Positions 1-8,619 of a stretch of DNA of 64,000 nt are shown here, piece after piece. Position 1 is the stretch's first letter; each line of letters starts with the position of its first letter. The notes below the pieces were generated by a model that saw only the letters and a program-made list of their open reading frames with translations, had not been told where the DNA came from and searched no databases. The stretch lies in the NCBI GenBank assembly GCA_022394755.1, contig JAGFCA010000008.1, positions 1 through 64,000 on the forward strand. The letters are read 5' to 3'. The DNA is from Candidatus Poribacteria bacterium. GTDB taxonomy: Bacteria > Poribacteria > WGA-4E > WGA-3G. Made by a program: the position numbers and the translations under genes.

Positions 1-118
1 CTACAATGAGCAGAATTCATAAATTGAAGCCTATGAATCAAGACAGTGTTGTAGATATATTCTGATACACTATTGTAAGGTGACAAAAAACTTTACACAC
101 CTCTAATTAGTCTTTTAA

Positions 119-148
119 TTGAATATTAACGTATATATGTGATATAAT
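119..148 (+). promoter_or_regulatory. Candidate sigma-70 promoter for the cytochrome/WD40/HMA gene
   Basis: A TTGAAT box at 119-124 and a perfect TATAAT box at 143-148 are separated by 18 bases, about 80 bases upstream of the likely ATG at 232. The spacing is acceptable and the -10 is ideal, but the -35 matches only partly and the region is AT-rich, so chance matches are possible. Confidence 0.4.
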
Positions 149-231
149 TACGGCAAATTTAGGATTTAACTTTCGGTGTATAATACAGTTATATTTGTCT
201 ACAGAACGTGAATGTAGGGAGTTTCAACATT

Positions 232-1830
232 ATGAATTCATCAGAAATAAGGGTTCAATTTTTACTTACAACATGTCTTCTTTTGTTTGTTTTTGGAAGT
301 CCATTTGTATTTGCCGACAATCATGGTAAACAGGAACCCGTAAGTTTCCATAAACAGATTTTTCCAATTTTAAAAAGAAGTTGCCAGGGATGTCATCATC
401 CTGGTGATCCTAATGCGGATCTAATTGTTACCACTTATGAGGAACTAAAACGCGGTGGTATGGCAGGAGAAGCAATCATTCCTGGCAAACCAGATGACAG
501 TCTTATAATAGAACTTATTACTGGTGATCCACCAGCAATGCCTCAAAACCAAGAACCCCTTTCTGCTGAAGAGGTAGCACTTTTTAAACGTTGGATTCTT
601 GAAGGTGCTAAAGATGATACTCCTGAAGAAGTAGATAATATTGGTGAAGCAAACTATCCGAGTTATACTGTTCCTCCAGTTGTGTCTGCCATGGCATATT
701 CAACGGATGGCAATACACTTGTAGTCTCAGGTGTTAGCGAAGTCTTATTGTATGACACCAAAAATTATGAAGTTAAGGCACGATTAGTAGGAAATGCACG
801 TCGTATCCAATCTATCGTCTATACATTGGATGGCAAGACAATTGGTGTAGCCGGTGGGTCTCCAGCACAATTCGGTGAAGTCCAATTGTGGAATGCAGAA
901 ACAAATAAACTTATTAAAAACATCCGTTCGACTTTCGATACGATTTATGGATTATCCATTTCTCCTGATGCCAGTAAAGTCGCTTTTGGGTGTTCGGATA
1001 ATACTGTCCGTGTAATAACTGTTGCTGATGAAGAGGAAATTGTCAAATTTGATAATCATAGTGATTGGGTTTTTGGCACTGTATTTTCTAAGGATGGTTC
1101 ACATTTTGTAAGTTGTAGTCGAGATACAGCACTTAAATTAGTAGAAGTAGACACAGGTTCATTTGTTGACGATGTAAATTCCAGTAATAAAGGTTATGGA
1201 GAAATAAACGCAATAGCGCGTCATCCAAATGCTGATCAGGTCATGAGTGTCGGCGAAGACAGAGTACCCCGCCTATATAAAATGTTCCGTGAAACCCGTA
1301 GAGATGTTGGAAATACCGATTTCAATCTCATTAAAGCTTATGAACCGCAAGGTGGATCCATTGATGCAGTCGCATTCTCAGCAGACGGCAGTAAATTTGC
1401 TACCGGAAGTTCCGCTGGTGAAGTACGTATATATAATGTCGCAGATGGCAAAAAGCTTCTTACACTTCCCGGTGATACTGTAAGTGTGTTTGCTGTTACA
1501 TTCCATCCTGATGGTAATCAGATTGCAGCAGGAGGCTTTGATGGTAAGGTTCGTGTATTCGATGCTATATCAGGTGAACAATTAAATACCTTCATGTCTG
1601 TACCAATAGAAACCACTGCAAGCATGGAAATTACATTAGCTGTATCGGGTATGACGTGAGCGGGTTGTGTGACAAAAGTGCAGGATGCACTTACTAAGCT
1701 TCAAAATGTAATTAGTGCTGAAGTCTCTCTACCAGATGTTGCTACCATAAAAGTACGAAAAGACAGTATATCTGTTGATGAATTGACAAAAGTCATAAAG
1801 ACCGCTGGATTTACCGCAACTAAAAAGTAA
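232..1830 (+). CDS. Secreted cytochrome c / WD40 / HMA-domain protein, predicted selenoprotein
   Basis: Predicted exported protein of 532 residues if the in-frame TGA at 1657-1659 is read as selenocysteine. From the ATG at 232 (a GTG at 208 is also in frame but has no ribosome site) there is a signal peptide, then a planctomycete-type haem domain with CQGCH at about residues 51-55, then WD40-like repeats to about residue 460. Read normally, the protein stops directly after 'SGMT'. The same frame continues for 56 codons to TAA at 1828-1830 with AGCV, a conserved alternation of hydrophobic residues and an AGFTA ending. This is the rest of a heavy-metal-associated domain, whose metal site is normally GMTCxxC. 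Sec476 would replace the first metal-binding cysteine and Cys479 the second. A hairpin suited to a bacterial SECIS follows the TGA. The alternative is a nonsense mutation or sequencing error of TGT/TGC. Confidence 0.75.
1676..1692 (+). promoter_or_regulatory. Putative bacterial SECIS hairpin downstream of in-frame TGA
   Basis: A perfect 7-bp stem (aagtgca / tgcactt) closes a three-base loop GGA. The stem begins 17 bases after the TGA at 1657-1659 and the first loop base is 24 bases after it. Known bacterial SECIS elements are short stem-loops about 16-37 bases after UGA with a G in the first two loop positions, which fits. It lies inside the continued reading frame, as bacterial SECIS elements do. 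Confidence 0.6.
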
Positions 1831-1851
1831 TTACTGAAGAGAGTTAAGTAT

Positions 1852-3303
1852 ATGTCTGTTGAAAAGCCAAATATCTTGTGGATATGTACGGATCAACAAC
1901 GTTATGACACGATAGGTGCTCTCGGTAACTCATACGTTTCAACGCCACATATTGATAGTTTAGTCGAAGAAGGCGTAGCATTTACACATGCGTATTGTCA
2001 AAGTCCTATTTGTACGCCAAGTCGGTCAAGTTTCTTAACTGGAATGTATCCAAGTGCGACACATGTTAACGGTAACGGTAATGATTTTTATCCAGAGACA
2101 TATCCACTTATAACTAAAACACTTGCAGATAATGGATATGATTGTGGGTTGATTGGGAAATTACATTTGGCAAGTGCCTTTCGGAGAATAGAACCGCGTG
2201 TCAATGACGGATATAGATATTGGCAATATAGCCATGCCCCAAGAGATGATTGGGAAGTAGGTCATGATTACGCCGATTGGGTTCGTTCAAAAGGTGCTAT
2301 ACTCGGTGAATTAACGAAGAATCCAGAAGGTGTTCCTGAGGAATTACATCAGACGACATGGTGTGCTGAAAAGACTATTGAGTTTATTCGTGAAAAACGG
2401 AAAGGTCCATGGCTTGCGAGCGTGAATATTTATGATCCACATCCCCCATTTAATCCACCACAATCTTATAGAGAGCAATTTAATCCAGGTGATATGCCAG
2501 ACCCTCTTTTTAAGGAGAGTGATTTACAACAACAACGTAAATTAGCGGATGTAGATTTTCAGTCGAAAGTCCAAACACCTGATGAATTGGATATGCGAAA
2601 TCCTATTATTCCTCAATCCCCGAATACAAAACCTGGTGACAGGATTGGTTCAAGAGATGCCAAGACTCTAATTGCCGCATATTACGCAATGATTAAACTA
2701 ATTGATGATCAGGTTGGTAGGATATTAGATGTTCTTAATGAAACAGGTGAGCGTGAAAACACTGTTATCATTTTCACGAGTGATCATGGTGAGATGCTTG
2801 GGGACCATGGACTGATTCAGAAAGGATGTCGATTCTATGAAGGATTAGTTCGTGTACCGTTGATAATTTCTTCTCCGACACGTTTTGAAAGTGGATTAAA
2901 AAGTGATGCTTTGGTAGAATTGGTTGATAAGGTTCCAACATTATTAGAATTAACTGGATTAGAAGTTCCAGCGGAAATGCATGGACGGTCGTTATTATCT
3001 ATCCTGCGAGGGAAGACTGATCCTAATCAACATCGTTCATCTGTTCGGTGTGAGTTTTATGATGCACTCGGAATACGGAACCATTCTTTCGCAACGATGT
3101 TTAGGGATAAACGTTATAAGATAGTAACATATCATGGACATGAAGCAGGTGAACTGTACGATTTAGTGGACGATCCTCATGAGTTTAACAATCTTTGGGA
3201 AGATTCAGAAAAACTGGAGATAAGAATGGATCTTCTAAAAAAGAGTTATGATGCCTCTATGTTTGCTATGGATAGAGGTCCGGAACGTGTAGGTCCAATG
3301 TAG
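1852..3303 (+). CDS. Sulfatase, type I formylglycine family
   Basis: Sulfate-ester hydrolase of the alkaline phosphatase superfamily, 483 residues, usual length for the family. The N-terminus starts directly with the core strand and metal-binding TDQQR. The formylglycine signature CTPSR begins at Cys54, the cysteine that the maturation enzyme oxidises. A second metal motif, TSDHGEMLGDHG, lies in the second half, and the C-terminal region has the usual ELYDLVDDPHE segment. There is no clear signal peptide, so it is probably cytoplasmic, perhaps acting on imported sulfated sugars or lipids. It sits 21 bases after the preceding gene and could be co-transcribed. The substrate cannot be told from sequence. 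Confidence 0.93.
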   Translation: MSVEKPNILWICTDQQRYDTIGALGNSYVSTPHIDSLVEEGVAFTHAYCQSPICTPSRSSFLTGMYPSATHVNGNGNDFYPETYPLITKTLADNGYDCGLIGKLHLASAFRRIEPRVNDGYRYWQYSHAPRDDWEVGHDYADWVRSKGAILGELTKNPEGVPEELHQTTWCAEKTIEFIREKRKGPWLASVNIYDPHPPFNPPQSYREQFNPGDMPDPLFKESDLQQQRKLADVDFQSKVQTPDELDMRNPIIPQSPNTKPGDRIGSRDAKTLIAAYYAMIKLIDDQVGRILDVLNETGERENTVIIFTSDHGEMLGDHGLIQKGCRFYEGLVRVPLIISSPTRFESGLKSDALVELVDKVPTLLELTGLEVPAEMHGRSLLSILRGKTDPNQHRSSVRCEFYDALGIRNHSFATMFRDKRYKIVTYHGHEAGELYDLVDDPHEFNNLWEDSEKLEIRMDLLKKSYDASMFAMDRGPERVGPM

Positions 3304-3580
3304 AGTTATCATGGTTGGGAAACAGAGTAACAACAAGAATACATACGAATTTTCAACATTACATACTTTTCGACATTTAATATAGAATTAAATTGTTATA
3401 GGTTGTATTCACACTGTAATATTTTAAAATTATACAAACAAAACCCATCTCTATTATTAATTTTATTGCATTGTATTGTATAAAGTGTGATAATTAACAA
3501 TGTTAGGACAGAATAAACTTATAATTCAGATAGGAATTTACCATTAAGTATTCTGGAGAGAGTAAAATATTGGAGGAAAA

Positions 3581-4399
3581 ATGTATCGTCTATTGCTATT
3601 ATCCTTGACTATAATTCTAATATGTGGTTTAAATATCGGAGAAGCTCAAATTGAGGTAGGATTTTTATATCTCGGTGATAATGGAGATTTTACTAAACCC
3701 GCTCTGGAATTTGCAAAAGATACATTTAATACAACACAATTAGAGAAAGGCGACATAAATAGCGCGAAATTTAAAAATTATGCTGTAGTTTGGTGGCACG
3801 AAGGAGATTCAGATCCCGGTGCATTATCTAATGCAGAAATTGATGCATTTAAGGATTATGCAGAAAGTGGAGGAGCAGTTCTCTTGACGGGTTGGGCTAT
3901 TCGATATGCGACACCTATGGGTTTGGAGGATGTAGATGCTCGACAATTCGGTCCAGAAGTTGACGATGGAGTTAATGTAGGGATAACAGTTCTTCCAGAA
4001 ACACTTGATTTAGGATTAGTTGAAGGTCTCGAAAATATTGATGGAAAAAAACCAGAAGTGAATGATAGGGTACAGATCAATTCAACAGGATTTCCAAAAA
4101 GCGGTGATTACTTTCAACTTTGGAAAAATTTTATTACACTTGCCAATTCATGGGGACCGCCTGCAAACGATTGGGGTGATAAGGTTGCATCATTTGGTTA
4201 TTGGGAAGCAGGAGATGGTAAAGTTTTTAATATGAATTGGCGACTCCCCAACTATCACAAGAATAATGAGAGTATTGATCAATTAGAACAACTTACAGAA
4301 AATGTTATTAATTGGTTAGCGAGTGAATCAGCATATTTAGATGTATCCTCACACGGTAAGTTACCGGTTGTATGGGGTAAGTTAAAGAACGCAAGGTAG
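3581..4399 (+). CDS. Secreted ThuA / glutamine-amidotransferase-fold-like protein with shared C-terminal tail
   Basis: 272 residues with a signal peptide (hydrophobic residues 3-16, AEA-like processing near residue 22). The body resembles the ThuA-like flavodoxin/amidotransferase fold: FLYLGDNGDF near the mature N-terminus, AVVWWHEGD, then SGGAVLLTGWA. No Cys-His-Glu triad is visible, so catalytic activity is uncertain. The last 15 or so residues (HGKLPVVWGKLKN) resemble the end of the secreted protein at 60859-61575 (KGKLAVSWAQMKK), suggesting a common C-terminal signal. Good ribosome site (GGAGG) before the ATG. The 277 bases upstream hold no gene. Confidence 0.6.
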   Translation: MYRLLLLSLTIILICGLNIGEAQIEVGFLYLGDNGDFTKPALEFAKDTFNTTQLEKGDINSAKFKNYAVVWWHEGDSDPGALSNAEIDAFKDYAESGGAVLLTGWAIRYATPMGLEDVDARQFGPEVDDGVNVGITVLPETLDLGLVEGLENIDGKKPEVNDRVQINSTGFPKSGDYFQLWKNFITLANSWGPPANDWGDKVASFGYWEAGDGKVFNMNWRLPNYHKNNESIDQLEQLTENVINWLASESAYLDVSSHGKLPVVWGKLKNAR

Positions 4400-4468
4400 T
4401 TATTAAAGGCAAAAATAATAAGCGGATTTTTCCGCAGCGTTAGTTTCATATCACATGTGGAGGTTAAT

Positions 4469-6943
4469 GTGAAACTCAGTTATAACTTGGGAACTACACT
4501 TCTTATAATACTCTCTTTCTGTTTGATAAATCCTAACTTAGGTATCAGTCAGATGGAGGAGAATGTTCCAAGTGTAGATGTACCAGAAATAACAGCATTG
4601 AAGGTTCATCCAGAATCATTAACATTAGAACATGCACGGGATGGACGTCGGATTATGGTATCGGGACAAACAAAAGATGGTAAATGGGTTGATGTATCAA
4701 CATGGGCAGAAGTAACAGCTGCTCCTGGCATTAAGATCCATGAGGATGGATATATCTTTCCTGAAGAAGTAGGTTCATCCAGTATTACTATCTCTGTGAA
4801 TAATATTACCACCGAATTACCTGTAACAGTCAAAAGTATTGATGCCCCACCAGTAAGTTTTGTACGCGATGTTATGCCTGTCTTGAGTCACGCAGGTTGT
4901 AATAACGGGACTTGTCATGGTGGAGCAAAAGGTAAAAACGGCTTCAAACTATCACTTCGAGGATATGATCCCGATTTTGATTACGAATTACTCATTGAAG
5001 ACATTACAGGAAGACGATTTAACAGAGCATTTCCTGAACAGAGTTTAATGCTACTTAAACCGACTTCTGAAGTACCACACAAAGGCGGTCAGGTAATAAA
5101 ACCGGATTCACGTGATTACAAACTCATACATCAATGGATTAGTGAGGGAGTGGTTTCTGACGTTGGAAAAATACAACGGGTTGAAAGGTTAGAGGTATTC
5201 CCAGAATCAGCAGAACTCTCTATGCCAGGATACAAACAACAGATGCTGGTAATTGCACACTATGCTGATGGTTCAACACGTGATGTAACTCGTGAAGCTA
5301 AGTTCACCAGTAGTTCTATTGATGTAGCAAAAGTCACAGATGATGGTGTTGTTACAGCTGAACGTAGGGGTGAAACTGCGATATTAACCCGTTATGAAGG
5401 TGCATATAGTACAAACGGTATTATCGTGATGGGAGATAGAAGCGGTTTTGAATGGGCAGAAACACAGGTATATAACTATATTGATACCCATGTTCACAAC
5501 AAACTGAAAAGACTGAAGATTCTACCCGCTGAACTTTGTACTGATGAAGAATTTGTACGTCGTATCTATTTCGATATGACAGGACTCCCACCGACTCCTG
5601 AACAGGTACGGAATTTCCTAATGGATACAACCGCATCTAAGGAGAAACGCGAAAAACTGATTGATTCATTGGTAGAAACAACAGAATATGTTGACCATTG
5701 GACACACAAATGGGGAGACCTTTTACAATCTAATCGTAAGTTCCTCGGTGAACGTGGAATGTGGTTATTTCAACAGTGGCTACAAGATGAAATTGCAGAA
5801 AATCGTCCATATAACGAATTCGTGTATGATTTGATTACCGCAACCGGTAGCGCATATTCTAATCCTGCTGCAAGTTATTTCCGTGTGTCACGTGAATATA
5901 CGGCTGCAGTGGAAAACACAACACAGTTATTCCTCGGAGTACGGTTTTCCTGTAACAAGTGTCACGACCATCCGTTTGAAGTATGGACACAGAATCAATA
6001 CTACGAAGTAGGAGCATTCTTTTCGGATGTCCAATTGAAAAATGGTAGATTACCTGGTGAAGAGGTAGTATACACAAGTTATAATTCAACCCCTGTGAAA
6101 CACCCAAGAACATTAGCAGTTGTTGATGCTTCAGTGCCTTTTGGTGAAATCAAGGATGAATCTAAAGATAAACGTACTTCATTTGCTGAATGGCTCACAT
6201 CAGCAGAAAACCCAATGTTTGCTAAAGCCGGTGTAAACCGTATCTGGAGTTATTTCATGGGACGTGGAATTATCGAACCTGTGGATGATATCCGTACGAG
6301 TAATCCACCCAGTAATCCTGAATTGCTTGATGCATTAACCAAAGATTTTGTTGAGAATGGTTTTGATATTAGACATATCATGAAGACAATCGCAAAATCT
6401 CGCACGTATCAACAGAGTATTAAGACGAATAAGTGGAATAAATCAGATAGTATTAATTTCTCACATGCCACAGCCCGTCGTTTGACAGCAGAACAGTTGT
6501 TGGATGCGATAGGTGTTGCGACAGGAAGTCAACCTAAGTTTCAAGGTGTACCGAAGAGTTTCCGTGCCGTACAACTGCCAGATAGTCAGGTGAAAGATGA
6601 CGGATTCTTGAAGTTATTTGGTCGACCAGAACGTGAAAGTTCCTGTGAATGTGAACGTACAACCGAAGTTAGTTTAGCACACGCCATGAACTTAATTAAC
6701 GGACCGACAGTTGCGGATGCAATTATAGATCCAAATGGACGTATTGCACAACTCATCAAAGAAGAGAAAGATGATCGTACCTTGGTTGAGGAGTTATATC
6801 TTGCAACATTTGCTCGGTTACCAGAGAAAACTGAATATGCGACAGCGGTAGAATTTCTTGGCAAAGCCGAATCAAAAGAGGAAGGCGCGCAAGATCTGAT
6901 GTGGGCATTACTGAACAGTCCTGCATTCTTGTTCAACCGCTAA
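4469..6943 (+). CDS. PSCyt/DUF1549/DUF1553 cytochrome-like secreted protein
   Basis: Large exported protein (about 824 residues) of the family paired with DUF1501 proteins in Planctomycetes-like bacteria. The likely start is GTG 4469, with GGAGG at 4459-4463 five bases ahead; an in-frame GTG at 4457 overlaps that site. Order: signal peptide, Ig-like (Big_2) domain, a haem-type segment with CNNGTCHGG, a second Ig-like domain, DUF1549 with CNKCHDHP (a CxxCH haem site) and C-terminal DUF1553 ending in the family-typical LLNSPAFLFNR. The role is unproven in the family; linkage to polysaccharide breakdown or outer-envelope redox has been suggested. It forms an operon with the DUF1501 gene 61 bases downstream. 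Confidence 0.9.
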   Translation: MKLSYNLGTTLLIILSFCLINPNLGISQMEENVPSVDVPEITALKVHPESLTLEHARDGRRIMVSGQTKDGKWVDVSTWAEVTAAPGIKIHEDGYIFPEEVGSSSITISVNNITTELPVTVKSIDAPPVSFVRDVMPVLSHAGCNNGTCHGGAKGKNGFKLSLRGYDPDFDYELLIEDITGRRFNRAFPEQSLMLLKPTSEVPHKGGQVIKPDSRDYKLIHQWISEGVVSDVGKIQRVERLEVFPESAELSMPGYKQQMLVIAHYADGSTRDVTREAKFTSSSIDVAKVTDDGVVTAERRGETAILTRYEGAYSTNGIIVMGDRSGFEWAETQVYNYIDTHVHNKLKRLKILPAELCTDEEFVRRIYFDMTGLPPTPEQVRNFLMDTTASKEKREKLIDSLVETTEYVDHWTHKWGDLLQSNRKFLGERGMWLFQQWLQDEIAENRPYNEFVYDLITATGSAYSNPAASYFRVSREYTAAVENTTQLFLGVRFSCNKCHDHPFEVWTQNQYYEVGAFFSDVQLKNGRLPGEEVVYTSYNSTPVKHPRTLAVVDASVPFGEIKDESKDKRTSFAEWLTSAENPMFAKAGVNRIWSYFMGRGIIEPVDDIRTSNPPSNPELLDALTKDFVENGFDIRHIMKTIAKSRTYQQSIKTNKWNKSDSINFSHATARRLTAEQLLDAIGVATGSQPKFQGVPKSFRAVQLPDSQVKDDGFLKLFGRPERESSCECERTTEVSLAHAMNLINGPTVADAIIDPNGRIAQLIKEEKDDRTLVEELYLATFARLPEKTEYATAVEFLGKAESKEEGAQDLMWALLNSPAFLFNR

Positions 6944-7007
6944 CCCCAAAACCAAATTGTGAAACTCTATAATTTAGAACAATTCACTATAATGGAGGAA
7001 ATAATTG

Positions 7008-8453
7008 ATGTTATCGTTACCACAAGCGCCCGGTAGATTATGTGACGGGTTCTCACGTAGAGAGTTTCTCCGCGTGGGTGGCGCCGCGATGCTGGGCATG
7101 AGTCTGCCACAAGTATTGTCACTCCAAGCCAGGGCAAGTACGACAGTTGATGCCGCGAAGCCTCTAAACGGTTGGGGCAAAGCAGATTCTGTCATTCTGC
7201 TCTTCTTGCAAGGCGGTCCGAGTCACATAGATATTTGGGATCCAAAACCGGATGCACCCTCAAATATTCGAGGTGAGTTCAATCCTATTCCAACAAACGT
7301 ACCTGGAATACAGTTATCAGAAACGATGCCGAAATTGGCACAGCAGATGGATAAAGCCTGTCTAATACGTTCAGTAAGTTATACACCTGCAGGTTTATTT
7401 AATCATACAGCTGCTATGTATCAAATGGTTACAGGTGATACACCGGATAAAGTTGCACCTTCTGGTCAACTTGATCCGCCATCTCCAATTGATCATCCAA
7501 ATGCAGCTGCACATATTTCTAAGTTCAGACCACCAGAAGAGCCAATGTTAGCTGCAGTTCAACTACCCCGTCCAATGCAAGAAAGTGGTATCATTGGTAA
7601 GGGTGGTAATGCTGGTTACCTTGGAAGAGCTTATGATCCATATTTCCTTTTCCAAGATCCGAACAAAGATATCAATCTTGACGATCTATCACTCCGTCCA
7701 GAAGTGCCACCGATGCGTTTGCAACGGCGGAAAACACTCCTTGAAACGATTAATGCTAATATGCCAGAAATCGACAAGGTTGCCGATTCCTTTGCATTGA
7801 ATGAGTATTATGAGAAAGCATACGATCTAATTTTATCTCAGAAGGCACGTAATGCTTTTGATTTATCTCAGGAAACAAATGAAATGCGTGATAAGTATGG
7901 CCGTCATACATTCGGACAGAGTGTACTTATGGCACGTCGTTTAGTAGAAGCAGGCACCCGTTTTGTGCAAGTAAACTGGCCTTCAGTCGCCAATGGTAAC
8001 CCAAATGAAACAGCATGGGATACACACGCAGCAAACTTTGGTCCGTTGAAAAACCTTCACTGTCCGAAATTAGATAGTGCGGTTTCTTCACTCCTCGAAG
8101 ATTTAGATCAGCGGGGAATGTTGGAGAATACACTTGTTCTTGCAATCGGTGAATTTGGTCGTTCTCCTCGAATGGGGATTAGTACATCAGGAAATGGTAA
8201 TGCTCCTGATGGACGGGATCATTGGCCATATTGCTATACAGGTCTTATTGCTGGCGCTGGTGTACAAGGTGGTCAAGTTTATGGTAAATCCGATGCAACG
8301 GGATCAACACCTCTTGAAAATCCTGTGGATCCACGCGATATTCTTGCAACTGTATACCATACACTCGGGATAGACCCACATACCATCGTAATGAACCACT
8401 TAGACCAACCACGCGAATTGGTTAAAGGTGAAGTGATTACAGGTATCTTTTAA
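7008..8453 (+). CDS. DUF1501 family protein, Tat-exported
   Basis: About 481 residues. A twin-arginine signal is clear: SRREFLRVGGAAMLGMSLP followed by a short hydrophobic stretch. The body belongs to DUF1501, an alkaline-phosphatase/sulfatase-fold family: FLQGGPSHIDIWDPKPDAP near the mature N-terminus, a WDTHAANF segment and GEFGRSPRM toward the C-terminus. GGAGG at 6994-6998 serves either TTG 7005 or ATG 7008; ATG is preferred by spacing. It lies directly after the DUF1549/DUF1553 gene, the usual arrangement, so the two products probably work together in the periplasm. No enzyme activity has been established for the family to my knowledge. Confidence 0.92.
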   Translation: MLSLPQAPGRLCDGFSRREFLRVGGAAMLGMSLPQVLSLQARASTTVDAAKPLNGWGKADSVILLFLQGGPSHIDIWDPKPDAPSNIRGEFNPIPTNVPGIQLSETMPKLAQQMDKACLIRSVSYTPAGLFNHTAAMYQMVTGDTPDKVAPSGQLDPPSPIDHPNAAAHISKFRPPEEPMLAAVQLPRPMQESGIIGKGGNAGYLGRAYDPYFLFQDPNKDINLDDLSLRPEVPPMRLQRRKTLLETINANMPEIDKVADSFALNEYYEKAYDLILSQKARNAFDLSQETNEMRDKYGRHTFGQSVLMARRLVEAGTRFVQVNWPSVANGNPNETAWDTHAANFGPLKNLHCPKLDSAVSSLLEDLDQRGMLENTLVLAIGEFGRSPRMGISTSGNGNAPDGRDHWPYCYTGLIAGAGVQGGQVYGKSDATGSTPLENPVDPRDILATVYHTLGIDPHTIVMNHLDQPRELVKGEVITGIF

Positions 8454-8464
8454 TAGACTGATAA

Positions 8465-8512
8465 TTATAGAAGCCTGCATTTGAAATGTAAATCAAGTGC
8501 AGGCTTCTATAA
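8465..8512 (+). terminator. Strong inverted repeat after the DUF1501 gene
   Basis: A perfect 15-bp inverted repeat (ttatagaagcctgca at 8465-8479 and its complement at 8498-8512) with an 18-base loop begins 12 bases after the DUF1501 stop. It lacks a clean T-run (aactctatta follows), so it may be a terminator or an mRNA-stabilising hairpin. Confidence 0.6.
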
Positions 8513-8619
8513 CTCTATTATTATTGACTTTATTCCTTCCAAATATATCCACACTTCTATAACCTAAATCATCATTTAGGTTTTTACAAAAACCAATATT
8601 CGTAGAAGAGGTAATCAAA

